A stretch of 37,730 nt of DNA from NCBI GenBank assembly GCA_023443095.1, contig JAEZVV010000128.1, positions 1 through 37,730 of the forward strand, in the 5' to 3' direction. A program made the position numbers and the translations under genes. The notes beneath the pieces are model-generated. The model did not search any database and was not told where the DNA came from. It saw only the letters and a program-made list of their open reading frames with translations. Below, piece by piece: positions 1 to 8,388 of this stretch. Numbering within the stretch: position 1 is the first letter of the stretch; each line of letters begins with the position of its first letter. The DNA comes from Pseudomonadota bacterium. Lineage in GTDB: Bacteria; Pseudomonadota; Gammaproteobacteria; Burkholderiales; Burkholderiaceae_F.

Positions 1-851
1 ACCCCGAGGTCCAGAAGGCCGTCAACCGGATCCAGCCCAAGGAGCTCACGATCGCGCTGATCGAGGCCGCGCGCGACGCGGGCTTCCGCTCGGTGAACTG
101 CGACCTGATCTACGGGCTGCCCAAGCAGACGCCCGAGCGCTTCCGCCGCACCGTGGAGGAGATGATCGCCGCGGCGCCCGACCGCATCGCGCTCTACCAC
201 TACGCGCACCTGCCGGAACGCTTCAAGCCGCAGCGCCGGATCGACACCGCAGCGGTGCCGGACTCGCAGGAAAAGATGGGCATCATGCTCGACGCGATCC
301 AGCGCCTGGCCGAGGCCGGCTACCACTACGTCGGCATGGACCACTTCGCCAAGGCCGACGACGACCTCGCCCGCGCCCAGGCCCAGGGTCGGCTGCATCG
401 CAACTTCCAGGGCTATTCGACCAAGCCCGACTGCGACCTGATCGGCCTGGGTGTCTCGGCGATCAGCAAGATCGGCGCGACCTATTCGGCCAACGTGCGC
501 GAGCTCGACCAGTATTACGAGTGCCTGCGCGACGGCCAGCTGCCGACCTCGCGCGGGATTGCGCTCGACCAGGACGACATCCTGCGGCGTGCCGTCATCA
601 TGTCGCTGATGTGCCACTTCGAGGTTTCGAAGGAAGCGATCGAGCAGGCCCATCTGATCAAGTTCGACGACTACTTCAAGCAGGAGCTCGTCGCGCTCAA
701 GCGCTTCGAAGACGAAGGCTTGGTCGAAGTTACGCCCGAGTGGGTCAACATCACGCCCAAGGGCAAGCTGCTGGTGCGGGCGATCGCGATGAACTTCGAC
801 CGCTACCTGCGCCAGGACGAGCGCGTCCGCCGCTACTCGAAGATCGTTTGA
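1..851 (+). CDS. hemN: Oxygen-independent coproporphyrinogen III oxidase, C-terminal part (5' end outside window)
   Basis: The frame is open from base 3 with no start, so the gene begins upstream; about 282 C-terminal residues remain of a family usually near 455. HemN is a cytosolic radical-SAM enzyme that decarboxylates coproporphyrinogen III to protoporphyrinogen IX without oxygen. Visible family segments are NCDLIYGLPKQT in the TIM barrel, the QGYSTKPDCDLIGLGVSAI block that helps form the substrate pocket, and the helical HemN_C domain (roughly the last 100 residues). The CxxxCxxC cluster motif lies outside the window. The stop TGA overlaps the ATG of the next gene (ATGA), so translation is probably coupled. 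An internal GTG at 93 could be mistaken for a start, but conserved HemN sequence runs upstream of it. Confidence 0.95.
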   Translation, partial: PEVQKAVNRIQPKELTIALIEAARDAGFRSVNCDLIYGLPKQTPERFRRTVEEMIAAAPDRIALYHYAHLPERFKPQRRIDTAAVPDSQEKMGIMLDAIQRLAEAGYHYVGMDHFAKADDDLARAQAQGRLHRNFQGYSTKPDCDLIGLGVSAISKIGATYSANVRELDQYYECLRDGQLPTSRGIALDQDDILRRAVIMSLMCHFEVSKEAIEQAHLIKFDDYFKQELVALKRFEDEGLVEVTPEWVNITPKGKLLVRAIAMNFDRYLRQDERVRRYSKIV

Positions 852-1606
852 TGTTCGAGGCGCTGCCGGCGGCCCAGGTTTTTGCAGCCCTGACCACGGC
901 CCTGGTGGGCGGGCTGCACTGCGCCGGCATGTGCGGTGGTTTCATCGGCGCGCTCCAGCTGAACCGTCCGCCCCAGGTGCCGGCCTCGCGGCTGGCCCTG
1001 GGCTACCACGCCGGCCGCATCACCAGCTATACGCTGGCGGGCGTGCTGGTCGGTCAGCTGGGCGGAGTTCTGTACGCAAGTCAGGTTCTGCCGATCCAGG
1101 TCGGCTTGCTGATTGCCGGCAGCCTGATGCTGCTGCTGATCGGCCTGACGATGTTTGGCGCCGGGGCGCGCTGGATGAAGTCGATCGAGGTTGTCGGGCT
1201 CTGGCTGTGGAAGCGGATCTCGCCGTTTGCGCGCAAGGTCTATCCGCCGCGTTCGCTCCAGCAGGCCTATGTGGCCGGCCTGGCCTGGGGCTGGATCCCA
1301 TGCGGCATGGTTTACGGCGTCCTGCCGCTGGCGCTGGTGGCCGGCGGAGCATGGCAGGGGGCTCTGGTGATGTTGGCCTTCGGCCTGGGGACGCTGCCGA
1401 ACCTGGTCGCGGTTGATGTGGCGGTACACGCCGTCGGCCGCGGTGTTGGCACTCGGGACGGGCTGATGGCGCGCGCCGCCGTCTGGATCCGGCCGCTGGC
1501 GGGAGCCTTGATCGTGCTGTTTGGAGTCTCGGGACTGGCCCATGCGGCCCGGGTGGCCGGCATGGAACACCCGGCGATCGCCGGCCTGGCATCGATCTGT
1601 CACTAG
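851..1606 (+). CDS. TauE/SafE-like (DsbD_2-type) membrane protein, 251 aa
   Basis: This is an integral membrane protein with about six hydrophobic segments. Two cysteine signatures typical of the DsbD_2 / 'sulfite exporter TauE/SafE' family are visible: GLHCAGMCGG near residues 21-30 (C24, C28) and GWIPCGMVYG with C151. These lie in the first helices of each half, as in CcdA/DsbD-type transmembrane electron or thiol carriers. Members of this family are often found with the cbb3 oxidase genes (ccoGHIS), fnr and hemN, which suggests a role in copper delivery or haem/thiol handling for respiratory oxidases; the partner here is only hemN because the window starts too late. The ATG overlaps the hemN stop by one ATGA. 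A longer frame extends upstream inside hemN, but the ATG at 851 gives a normal N-terminus. No experimental substrate can be named. Confidence 0.85.
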   Translation: MFEALPAAQVFAALTTALVGGLHCAGMCGGFIGALQLNRPPQVPASRLALGYHAGRITSYTLAGVLVGQLGGVLYASQVLPIQVGLLIAGSLMLLLIGLTMFGAGARWMKSIEVVGLWLWKRISPFARKVYPPRSLQQAYVAGLAWGWIPCGMVYGVLPLALVAGGAWQGALVMLAFGLGTLPNLVAVDVAVHAVGRGVGTRDGLMARAAVWIRPLAGALIVLFGVSGLAHAARVAGMEHPAIAGLASICH

Positions 1607-1643
1607 AGGCATAACGAGGCCGCAACACGTTTTTGGGCGCGCC

Positions 1644-1670
1644 TTGGGCGACCCGTCCGCCTGTTAAGAT
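1644..1670 (+). promoter_or_regulatory. Candidate alaS promoter (extended -10)
   Basis: The 127-nt gap before alaS contains TG-T-TAAGAT (1662-1670), an extended -10 element, with TTGGGC 15 nt upstream as a poor -35. The position, about 60 nt before the alaS ATG, is reasonable. This is pattern matching only. Confidence 0.35.
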
Positions 1671-1733
1671 TTCCCTTATAAAAACTCAATCGCGGCGCGG
1701 CTTTGCGCGCCACGGACCCTTTTGGTTGCCCGC

Positions 1734-4355
1734 ATGAAAGCCGCTGAGATCCGTTCCACCTTCCTCAAGTTCTTCGAGTCCAAGGGGCACACCATCGTGG
1801 CCTCGAGCCCCGTGGTGCCTGGAGACGACCCGACGCTGCTCTTTACCAACGCCGGGATGAACCAGTTCAAGGACGTTTTCCTCGGCTTCGACAAGCGTCC
1901 ATATTCGCGCGCGACGACCAGCCAGAAGTGCATCCGCGCCGGCGGCAAACACAACGACCTCGAAAACGTCGGTTACACGGCGCGGCACCACACCTTTTTC
2001 GAGATGCTGGGCAACTTCAGCTTCGGCGACTACTTCAAGCGCGACGCGATCCGCTACGCCTGGGAGCTGCTGACCGAACATTTCAAGCTGCCGGCCGACA
2101 AGCTCTGGGTCACGGTCTACGCCGAAGACGACGAGGCGTTCGATATCTGGACCAAGGAAGTCGGCGTCCCGGCCGCGCGCGTGGTGCGTATCGGCGACAA
2201 CAAGGGCGCTCGTTACGCCTCGGACAACTTCTGGATGATGGGCGACACCGGCCCCTGCGGTCCGTGCTCCGAGATCTTCTACGACCACGGTCCCGACGTG
2301 GCCGGCGGTCCCCCGGGCAGCCCCGACGAAGACGGCGACCGCTTCATCGAGATCTGGAACAACGTGTTCATGCAATACAACCGTGACGAAGCGGGGGTGA
2401 TGCACAAGCTGCCCAAGCCCAGCGTCGACACCGGCATGGGCCTCGAGCGCATCACCGCCGTGCTGCAACACGTGCACAGCAACTACCAGATCGACCTGTT
2501 CGTCAATCTGCTCGCCGCGGCGCGCAAGGCGGTGAGCGAAGCGGGCGGCGGCGAGGTCGACCCCGAGTCCTCGTCGCTCAAGGTGATCGCCGACCACATC
2601 CGCGCCTGCTCGTTCACAGTGGCCGACGGTGTGATCCCCGGCAATGCCGGCCGCGGCTTCGTCCTGCGCCGCATCGCCCGCCGCGCGATCCGCCATGGCT
2701 ACAAGCTGGGCGCGCGCAAGCCCTTTTTCTACACCCTGGTCGAGCCGCTCGCCGCCGAGATGGGCGAGGCCTATCCCGAGCTGCGCAACCCGCGCATCGC
2801 CGAGGTGCTCAAGCAGGAAGAGGAACGATTCTTCCAGACCATCGCCAACGGCATGGAGATCCTGGACGCGGCGCTGGCCGGTGATGTCAAACAGCTCGAC
2901 GGCGAAACTGCGTTCAAGCTGCACGACACCTACGGCTTTCCGCTCGACCTGACCGCCGACGTCTGCCGCGAGCGTGGTGTCGGCGTCGACGTCGCCGGCT
3001 TCGAGACCGCGATGAACCGCCAGCGCGAGCTGGCCCGCGCCGCCGGCAAGTTCAAGATGGCTCAAGGCCTCGAATATTCGGGCGAGCCCACCGTCTTCCA
3101 TGGCTACGACACGCTGGTGCAGGAAGGGGCCCGCGTTACTGCCGTCTACGTCGACGGCACCCCGGTGGCGGCGGCCAAGGCCGGTGACGATGCCGTCATC
3201 GTTCTCGACCGTACTCCCTTCTACGCCGAGAGCGGCGGCCAGGTCGGCGATGCCGGCGAGCTGCGCAATGCCAGCACCCACTTCCTGGTCGACGACACGC
3301 TCAAGATCCAGGCCGATGTGTTCGGCCATCACGGCCGCGTGGTCGAAGGCGAGCTCAAGGTCGGCGATCTCATCAATGCCCGCGTCGACGCCGAGCGCCG
3401 CACCGCCACCGTGCGCAACCACAGCGCCACCCACCTGATGCACAAGGCCTTGCGCGAAGTGCTGGGCGGCCACGTCCAGCAGAAGGGTTCGCTCGTCAAC
3501 GCCGATCGCACCCGCTTCGACTTTGCCCACAACTCGCCCATGACGGCCGACGAGATCCGCCGGGTCGAAGCGATCGTCAACGCCGAGGTGCTCGCCAACG
3601 AGCCGACCCAGGCGCGGGTGATGGACATCGAAAGCGCGCAGAAGACCGGCGCGATGATGCTGTTCGGCGAGAAATATGGCGACACCGTGCGCGTGCTCGA
3701 CATCGGTTCCAGCCGCGAACTCTGCGGCGGCACCCATGTTTTGCGCACGGGCGACATCGGCCTCTTCAAGATCGTCGCCGAGAGCGGTGTGGCCGCCGGC
3801 GTGCGCCGCGTCGAAGCCGTGACCGGCGCCAACGCCCTGGCCCTGGTGCAGGAGCAGGAGACGACACTGGCCGAGGCCGCCTCGCAGCTGAAGGCGCCCA
3901 CCGCCGAGCTGCCCGCGAAGATCGGCCAGCTGCTCGACAACGTGAAGTTGCTCGAGAAGGAACTGGCCCGTCTGAAAAGCAAGCTTGCCGCCAACCAGGG
4001 CGACGAGCTGATGGCGAGCGCGGTCGAGGTCAATGGCGCCAAGGTGCTGGCCGCCCTGCTCGAAGGCGCCGACGCCAAGGCGCTGCGCGAAACGATGGAC
4101 AAGCTCAAGGACAAGCTGAAGAGCGCCGTCATCGTGCTGGCAGTGGCCGACGGCGCCAAAGTGCAGATCGCTGCCGGGGTCACGGCCGACCTGACGCCCA
4201 AGGCCAAGGCCGGCGAGCTGGTCAACTTCGTCGCCCAGCAGGTGGGTGGCAAGGGCGGCGGCAAGCCCGACATGGCGATGGCGGGCGGCACGGACGCTGC
4301 GGCCCTGCCGGCGGCGCTTGCCAGCGTCAAGGGCTGGGTCAGCGAACGGCTTTGA
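1734..4355 (+). CDS. alaS: Alanyl-tRNA synthetase, 873 aa
   Basis: Cytosolic class II synthetase that charges tRNA-Ala using ATP and edits mischarged Ser and Gly. The full length (873 residues; E. coli 876) and every block are visible: N-terminal MKAAEIRSTFL, the catalytic HHTFFEMLGNFSFGDYF segment, TGMGLERI, the editing-domain zinc motif NHSATHLMH with CGGTH, a coiled region near residues 720-760, and the glycine-rich C-Ala/DHHA1 end with GGKGGGKPDMAMAGG. I chose ATG 1734 rather than the in-frame TTG at 1722 because it matches the family N-terminus. It stands alone, with its own candidate promoter and a downstream terminator-like hairpin. The cognate tRNA-Ala(CGC) gene lies at 32632 in this same window. 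No unusual features. Confidence 0.98.
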   Translation: MKAAEIRSTFLKFFESKGHTIVASSPVVPGDDPTLLFTNAGMNQFKDVFLGFDKRPYSRATTSQKCIRAGGKHNDLENVGYTARHHTFFEMLGNFSFGDYFKRDAIRYAWELLTEHFKLPADKLWVTVYAEDDEAFDIWTKEVGVPAARVVRIGDNKGARYASDNFWMMGDTGPCGPCSEIFYDHGPDVAGGPPGSPDEDGDRFIEIWNNVFMQYNRDEAGVMHKLPKPSVDTGMGLERITAVLQHVHSNYQIDLFVNLLAAARKAVSEAGGGEVDPESSSLKVIADHIRACSFTVADGVIPGNAGRGFVLRRIARRAIRHGYKLGARKPFFYTLVEPLAAEMGEAYPELRNPRIAEVLKQEEERFFQTIANGMEILDAALAGDVKQLDGETAFKLHDTYGFPLDLTADVCRERGVGVDVAGFETAMNRQRELARAAGKFKMAQGLEYSGEPTVFHGYDTLVQEGARVTAVYVDGTPVAAAKAGDDAVIVLDRTPFYAESGGQVGDAGELRNASTHFLVDDTLKIQADVFGHHGRVVEGELKVGDLINARVDAERRTATVRNHSATHLMHKALREVLGGHVQQKGSLVNADRTRFDFAHNSPMTADEIRRVEAIVNAEVLANEPTQARVMDIESAQKTGAMMLFGEKYGDTVRVLDIGSSRELCGGTHVLRTGDIGLFKIVAESGVAAGVRRVEAVTGANALALVQEQETTLAEAASQLKAPTAELPAKIGQLLDNVKLLEKELARLKSKLAANQGDELMASAVEVNGAKVLAALLEGADAKALRETMDKLKDKLKSAVIVLAVADGAKVQIAAGVTADLTPKAKAGELVNFVAQQVGGKGGGKPDMAMAGGTDAAALPAALASVKGWVSERL

Positions 4356-4390
4356 TGCGTTAAAGCCTTAGAGCAGGCGCGATATCTGGC

Positions 4391-4429
4391 GCGGGATTCG
4401 GTCGAAGGGCCGGGTCCCGCGTTGTTTTT
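4391..4429 (+). terminator. Rho-independent terminator of alaS
   Basis: The left arm 4391-4401 (GCGGGATTCGG) pairs with 4410-4420 (CCGGGTCCCGC), giving 11 pairs including two G-U, around an 8-nt loop. It is followed by GTTGTTTTT. It sits 35 nt after the alaS stop. Confidence 0.7.
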
Positions 4430-4513
4430 GGCGCGCCAAATATCCGCATCAGGCCTTGCCGGCCACAGGCGCCGAAGACGACACTGACAAACCTGTCGTC
4501 GTCCTTGTTTGCC

Positions 4514-5053
4514 ATGACCCGCCGCGCTACTGAACTCGAATATCGCCGCGCCCTGCCTTCCGATGCCGAGGGTTTTGTTCGCTTGATGAGCGACGAAGCG
4601 GTGATCCGCCAGCTGCTCCAGCAGCCCTATCCCAGCGCTGCCGCGTGGCGGTCGCGGCTCGAAGCCCAGGCGACCGATCCCGGCCAGCTGCACCTGGTTG
4701 CCCTGCACGAAGGCGAGGTGGTGGGCAGTGCCGGTGTTTTTTCGGCGGCGGGCGGTTTGCCCCGGCTGCAGCATGTGGCGCGGCTCGGCATGTCCGTCGC
4801 GCTCGCCTGGCAGGGGCAGGGAGTGGGTAGCGAGCTGATGCGCCGCCTGCTCGACTGGGCCGACCGCTGGACGCCTTACCTGCGTATCCAGCTCGACGTG
4901 TTTGCCGACAACACCGCGGCGATCGCCCTTTACGAGAAGTTCGGCTTCCTGCACGAAGGCCGGCAACGCGCCAGTGCTTTGCGCGACGGCCGCTACGAAG
5001 ACTGTCTGTTGATGGCCCGCCTTCACCCCGCCGCGCCGCAGTTGGCGCGATAA
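4514..5053 (+). CDS. GNAT acetyltransferase, YhhY-like, 179 aa
   Basis: A cytosolic GCN5-type N-acetyltransferase that would transfer acetyl from acetyl-CoA to an amine. The acetyl-CoA pyrophosphate loop is QGQGVGSELMRRLL (motif A), followed by the motif B segment DNTAAIALYEKFGF and the late segment ALRDGRYEDCLLMARL. This order and the PYPSAAAWRSRLE segment match E. coli YhhY (AaaT), which acetylates some free amino acids such as Phe and Met; the substrate here is an inference from that resemblance. ATG 4514 is taken as the start, although a TTG three codons upstream is also possible; neither has a strong ribosome binding site. It is monocistronic between the alaS terminator and a small lipoprotein gene. 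Confidence 0.85.
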   Translation: MTRRATELEYRRALPSDAEGFVRLMSDEAVIRQLLQQPYPSAAAWRSRLEAQATDPGQLHLVALHEGEVVGSAGVFSAAGGLPRLQHVARLGMSVALAWQGQGVGSELMRRLLDWADRWTPYLRIQLDVFADNTAAIALYEKFGFLHEGRQRASALRDGRYEDCLLMARLHPAAPQLAR

Positions 5054-5142
5054 GCCAAGTGGATGACACTTCGCCGCGAATCCGGGTTGGGCGCTGCCCG
5101 AGCTTAGGGCAAACTGCGGGTTTGCATTAGGGTTTCGAGTCC

Positions 5143-5484
5143 ATGCGTCCTTGGCTTCCCGTTCTCCTGCTCGCGTCTTTGACTTCCGGCCTCTCCGGCT
5201 GCGCGGTGGTGGCCGTCGCCGACGCCGCTGTCACGGTGGCCGCGACGGCAGTGTCGATCGGCGCCAAGACGGTGGGGCTGGCCGCCGACGCGACCGTCGG
5301 CACCGCTCGCATGGTCGGTAATGCGGTGAGCGGCCCGGCCGAGCCGGCTGCCGCTCCCGAGACCAAGGCCACGCCGGCGGCGCCCGCCAGCGCCAGCCCC
5401 GCGGTCGAGCCGGCCACGGCCGAAACCCGGCCTGTGAGCGGCGCCACGCCGGCGGCACCGACTCCTCTGCCGGTCCTGCGCTGA
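5143..5484 (+). CDS. Small alanine-rich lipoprotein, 113 aa
   Basis: The N-terminus is a clear lipoprotein signal: positively charged start, hydrophobic LPVLLLASLTSG, then lipobox LSGC with the acylated Cys at 20. The mature part opens with a low-complexity Ala/Val/Gly stretch (CAVVAVADAAVTVAATAVS and following) and ends in a Pro/Ala/Thr-rich tail. This resembles the short 'NF038104-type' proteobacterial lipoproteins, which have a glycine/alanine/valine-rich segment right after the Cys; no function is known. The residue after the Cys is Ala, with no Asp retention signal at +2, so outer-membrane sorting is likely. It converges with hcr, with 58 nt between stops and no terminator I can see. Confidence 0.7.
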   Translation: MRPWLPVLLLASLTSGLSGCAVVAVADAAVTVAATAVSIGAKTVGLAADATVGTARMVGNAVSGPAEPAAAPETKATPAAPASASPAVEPATAETRPVSGATPAAPTPLPVLR

Positions 5485-5542
5485 GCGGCCTGCGCTAGCG
5501 ACAAAGCGCCGGTGTGGACCAGTCTTTGCCGCTGCCGACGGT

Positions 5543-6532
5543 TCAGGGGAGGATCACCGTCATGTCCTCGGTCACCGTGCTGCTGCAGGCGAGGAAATGG
5601 CCGGCTGCAAGATCGTCTTCGCTGAGGGTGGCGGTCGAGCGGTGTTCAAGCTTGTCTGCTTCTCCCTTGCATTTGCACGAGCCGCACACGCCGCTGCGGC
5701 AGGCCGCGAACACGGTGATGCCACCCGCCTCGAGCGCGTCGAGCACGGTCTGGCCGGCAGCGATGGCCACGGCCCGCTCGCCGACTCGCAGCGTGTGCGC
5801 CGGCTCGGCGCTGCTCGCGGCTGTGGCGGCGCGGCTGGCGAAAACCTCGCGAAAAAGCTGGCCGGGCGGCAGGCCCAGGCTCTCGAGCAGTTGCGCCACC
5901 GCGTCCATGTAGCCGCTGGGGCCGCACATCAGGGCGGTGCGCTGTTTGAGGTCCGGTACGAGTCGGGCCAGGTGTTCGGCCGAGATCGGTCCGGTGATGT
6001 CGCCGGGTCCGCCCTCGCTGTCGCAGAAGGTCGTGAGTTTCAGGCCGGGGTGGCGGCGAGCGAGCTCGGCGAGTTCGAGCGGGAAGATCTTGTCCTTGGC
6101 GCTGCGGGCCGAATGGACGAAGTGGACGTCGGCGTCGGGCTCGCTCAAGAGCAGTTGGCGCAACATCGAATACACCGGCGTGATGCCGCAGCCGGCGCTG
6201 AGAAACAGGGCCGGACGACCGCCAAGCTGGTCGATGTGGAAGTCGCCGGCGGGCGCCAGCGCCTTGATTTCGTCGCCGGTTCGCAGGGTGTCGGCGAGGA
6301 GGTTGGAGACCGCGCCGCCCGGCACTCGCTTGATGGTCAGCGACAGGTGCTCGTCGCTCGGCACCGAGGACAGGCTGTAGCAGCGGGCGAGTTCGGTGCC
6401 GTCGACTGGAACCCGCAGCGTCAGGAACTGGCCGGGCCGGAAGTCGACGGGCGTTTCAGCGGCAAGGAAATAGGTGTTGACGTCATGCGTTTCGGCGCGG
6501 ACGCCGACGCAGGTGAGCTTCATCGTCTGCAT
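5543..6532 (-). CDS. hcr: NADH oxidoreductase partner of Hcp, 329 aa
   Basis: Flavin-iron-sulfur reductase that passes electrons from NADH to the hybrid-cluster protein. Domain order is FAD-binding (RCYS at 50-53, the RxYS motif), NAD-binding (GCGITPVYSML starting near 114) and a C-terminal plant-type [2Fe-2S] ferredoxin with C278-x4-C283-x2-C286-x29-C316. This order is that of E. coli Hcr. Starts at ATG 6532 or ATG 6523 are both possible; a TTG at 6553 lies inside an intercistronic hairpin and is unlikely. It lies 73 nt after hcp and in the same direction, so the two are likely an operon despite two strong hairpins between them. Expression should follow the hcp promoter, perhaps at a lower level because of the hairpins. 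Confidence 0.93.
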   Translation of the reverse strand: MQTMKLTCVGVRAETHDVNTYFLAAETPVDFRPGQFLTLRVPVDGTELARCYSLSSVPSDEHLSLTIKRVPGGAVSNLLADTLRTGDEIKALAPAGDFHIDQLGGRPALFLSAGCGITPVYSMLRQLLLSEPDADVHFVHSARSAKDKIFPLELAELARRHPGLKLTTFCDSEGGPGDITGPISAEHLARLVPDLKQRTALMCGPSGYMDAVAQLLESLGLPPGQLFREVFASRAATAASSAEPAHTLRVGERAVAIAAGQTVLDALEAGGITVFAACRSGVCGSCKCKGEADKLEHRSTATLSEDDLAAGHFLACSSTVTEDMTVILP

Positions 6533-6540
6533 GGGAACGG

Positions 6541-6563
6541 GGCGGGGGCTCAAGGCCCCCGCC
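6541..6563 (-). repeat. Perfect hairpin just before hcr
   Basis: Arms GGCGGGGGC (6541-6549) and GCCCCCGCC (6555-6563) are perfect complements around a 5-nt loop. It ends nine bases before the hcr ATG at 6532, so in mRNA it sits directly against, and may occlude, the ribosome binding region. There is no U-tract after it. Confidence 0.85.
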
Positions 6564-6577
6564 TTGAAGAAATAATC

Positions 6578-6600
6578 GCGGCGATCGGCAGGATCGCCGC
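6578..6600 (-). repeat. Second perfect hairpin between hcp and hcr
   Basis: Arms GCGGCGATC (6578-6586) and GATCGCCGC (6592-6600) are perfect complements around a 5-nt loop, starting 6 nt after the hcp stop codon. In the minus-strand transcript it is followed by GATTATTTCTTC, a U-rich but interrupted run, so it could be a partial terminator or an RNA-stability element. Confidence 0.8.
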
Positions 6601-6605
6601 CGGGG

Positions 6606-8270
6606 TTACGCCGCCATCAGCTCGGCGATGTCCTGCTCGACCGTGGTGATCAGGCTCAGGCCGAATTTCTGGTTGAGCGCGCCGATCAGGTTGGGGGTCA
6701 GGAAGGCCGGCACGGTCGGGCCGACGCGGATGTCGTGCACGCCCAGCGCCAGGAGCGTGAGCAGGATCGCGATCGCCTTCTGCTCGAACCACGACAGCAC
6801 CAGCGACAGCGGCAGCTGGTTGACCCCGCAGTCGAACTCCTTGGCGAGCGCGAGCGCGAGCTGGATCGCCGAATACGCGTCATTGCACTGGCCGACGTCG
6901 AGGAAACGCGGAATGCCGTTGATGTCGCCGAACTCGAGATCGTTGAACTTGAACTTGCCGCAGGCGAGCGTGAGGATCAGCGTGTCCTTGGGGGCGGCCT
7001 TGGCGAACTCGGTGTAGTAGTTGCGTTCCTTCTTGTCGCCGTCGCAGCCGCCGAGCAGGAAGAAATGCTTGATGTTGCCGGCCTTGACCTGCTCGATCAC
7101 GGCCGGGGCGGCGGCCATCAGCGCGTTGCGGGCGAAACCGGTGGTGGTGAAAGCGGGGGGCTGGTCGCGCTCGAAGCCGGGCAGGGCCAGCGCCTTGGTT
7201 ATCACGGCCGAGAAGTCATCGCCCACCAGATGGGTGACGCCGGGCCAGCCGACGATGGAGCGAGTGAACAAGCGGTCGGCGTAGGCACCGGGTTGGGGGT
7301 CGATCAGGCAGTTCGAGGTCATCACGATCGCACCGGGGAAGGCCGCGAACTCTTTCTGCTGATGCTGCCAGGCGGTGCCGTAGTTGCCGACCAGGTGCGG
7401 GAACTTGCCGCCGAGTTCGGGGTAGGCGTGCGCGGGCAGCATTTCGCCGTGGGTGTAGACATTGATGCCGCGGCCGGCGGTCTGCTCGAGGATGTGCTTG
7501 AGGTCGATCAGGTCGTGGCCAGAGACCAGGATCGCTTTGCCGGCCACCGGCTTCAGATTGACCTTGGTCGGCACCGGGTGACCGAAGGCTTCGGTCTCGC
7601 CGCGGTCGAGCATTTCCATGACCTTGTAGTTGAGCTGTCCGATCTCCATCGCCAGCCCGAGCAGTTCGTCCATCTCGCTCGGGTCCTGGCCCAGGCGACC
7701 CATGATGCGGTGGAACTCGGCGTAAACGGCGACGTCCTGCTGGCCGAGGATGCGCGCGTGTTCCATGTAGGCCGCCACACCCTTCAGACCGTAGAGCGCA
7801 AGCAGGCGCAGGCCGAGAATGTCGGGGCCCACTTCCTTGGCACCGCGGTTGACCGCGGTGGCGGGGGCGGCGGCGAGCATCGCCACCTTGTCGGCGCTCA
7901 GCGTGAACTGGGCGGCACCGGCGGGCGCCTGCACGGCCACGCCTTGCGCGGCGCAGGCCGAGAAATACGCGGCCTGGATGCGCGCCTTGAGTTCGTTGGC
8001 GCGCTGGGTGTAGTCGATCAGACGGCGGGCGTCGAAGTTGACGTTGGTGAGGGTGGCGAAGAAGGCCTGCGGCACGTAGGCGTCGACTTCAGCGTCGACC
8101 ACGCCCACCGTACGCGCCAGGGTCGCGTAAGACGAGATGCCCTGCAGCTGATAAACCAGGACGTCTTGCAAGTCGGAAATCTCGGCGGTCTTGCCGCACA
8201 TGCCCATGGCGTAGGAACAGCCGTTGCCAGCCGGGGTTCTCATGGTTTGCTCGCACTGCACGCAGAACAT
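6606..8270 (-). CDS. hcp: Hybrid-cluster protein (NO reductase / hydroxylamine reductase), 554 aa
   Basis: Cytosolic iron-sulfur enzyme that reduces NO to N2O under low oxygen (and hydroxylamine in vitro), protecting against nitrosative stress. The N-terminus has C3-x2-C6-x11-C18-x6-C25, the E. coli-like class II spacing. The hybrid-cluster region shows the expected blocks, such as VSGHDLIDLKHILEQT, THGEMLPAHAYP, TSNCLIDPQ and LLGGCDGDKKERNYY. Length is normal for this class (E. coli 550). The ATG at 8270 is preceded by AAGGAAG, a good ribosome binding site. hcr follows. The upstream region carries an NsrR-like operator over a -10 element and an FNR-like box further up, consistent with induction by NO and anaerobiosis. 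Confidence 0.97.
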   Translation of the reverse strand: MFCVQCEQTMRTPAGNGCSYAMGMCGKTAEISDLQDVLVYQLQGISSYATLARTVGVVDAEVDAYVPQAFFATLTNVNFDARRLIDYTQRANELKARIQAAYFSACAAQGVAVQAPAGAAQFTLSADKVAMLAAAPATAVNRGAKEVGPDILGLRLLALYGLKGVAAYMEHARILGQQDVAVYAEFHRIMGRLGQDPSEMDELLGLAMEIGQLNYKVMEMLDRGETEAFGHPVPTKVNLKPVAGKAILVSGHDLIDLKHILEQTAGRGINVYTHGEMLPAHAYPELGGKFPHLVGNYGTAWQHQQKEFAAFPGAIVMTSNCLIDPQPGAYADRLFTRSIVGWPGVTHLVGDDFSAVITKALALPGFERDQPPAFTTTGFARNALMAAAPAVIEQVKAGNIKHFFLLGGCDGDKKERNYYTEFAKAAPKDTLILTLACGKFKFNDLEFGDINGIPRFLDVGQCNDAYSAIQLALALAKEFDCGVNQLPLSLVLSWFEQKAIAILLTLLALGVHDIRVGPTVPAFLTPNLIGALNQKFGLSLITTVEQDIAELMAA

Positions 8271-8302
8271 CTTCAGCTTCCTTGAAGGATGGAATTAAAT
8301 AG

Positions 8303-8322
8303 GTATTACGAATGCAAGTATA
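8303..8322 (-). promoter_or_regulatory. hcp -10 element with NsrR-like operator
   Basis: On the minus strand a TATACT -10 hexamer lies at 8322-8317. Directly downstream, GTATT-ACG-AATGC (plus strand 8303-8315) is an inverted repeat with the half-sites and 3-nt spacing of the NsrR consensus GYATT-N3-AATRC. With the start site predicted at 8310, the site would cover +1, as expected for repression by the NO sensor NsrR. Confidence 0.55.
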
Positions 8323-8374
8323 GAAATGGAGTGCTCGCTGGAGTGCGAATCGGAGCAGGATTTCGCGGTGGCAT

Positions 8375-8388
8375 TTAATCGGCATCAA
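8375..8388 (-). promoter_or_regulatory. FNR/ANR-like box upstream of hcp
   Basis: The minus strand reads TTGATGCCGATTAA, one mismatch from the FNR consensus TTGAT-N4-ATCAA. Its centre lies 71.5 bp upstream of the start site predicted from the TATACT -10, a classical class I activator position. It could also serve the divergent tusA promoter. Confidence 0.5.

Noticed and set aside
1686..3737. Long open frame antisense to alaS
   Set aside because: It is a mirror of alaS codon bias in high-GC DNA; composition is repetitive (His/Ala/Val rich), no known fold, and alaS is certain.
6735..8285. Long plus-strand frame antisense to hcp
   Set aside because: Hcp motifs on the other strand are complete; this frame has no family signature.
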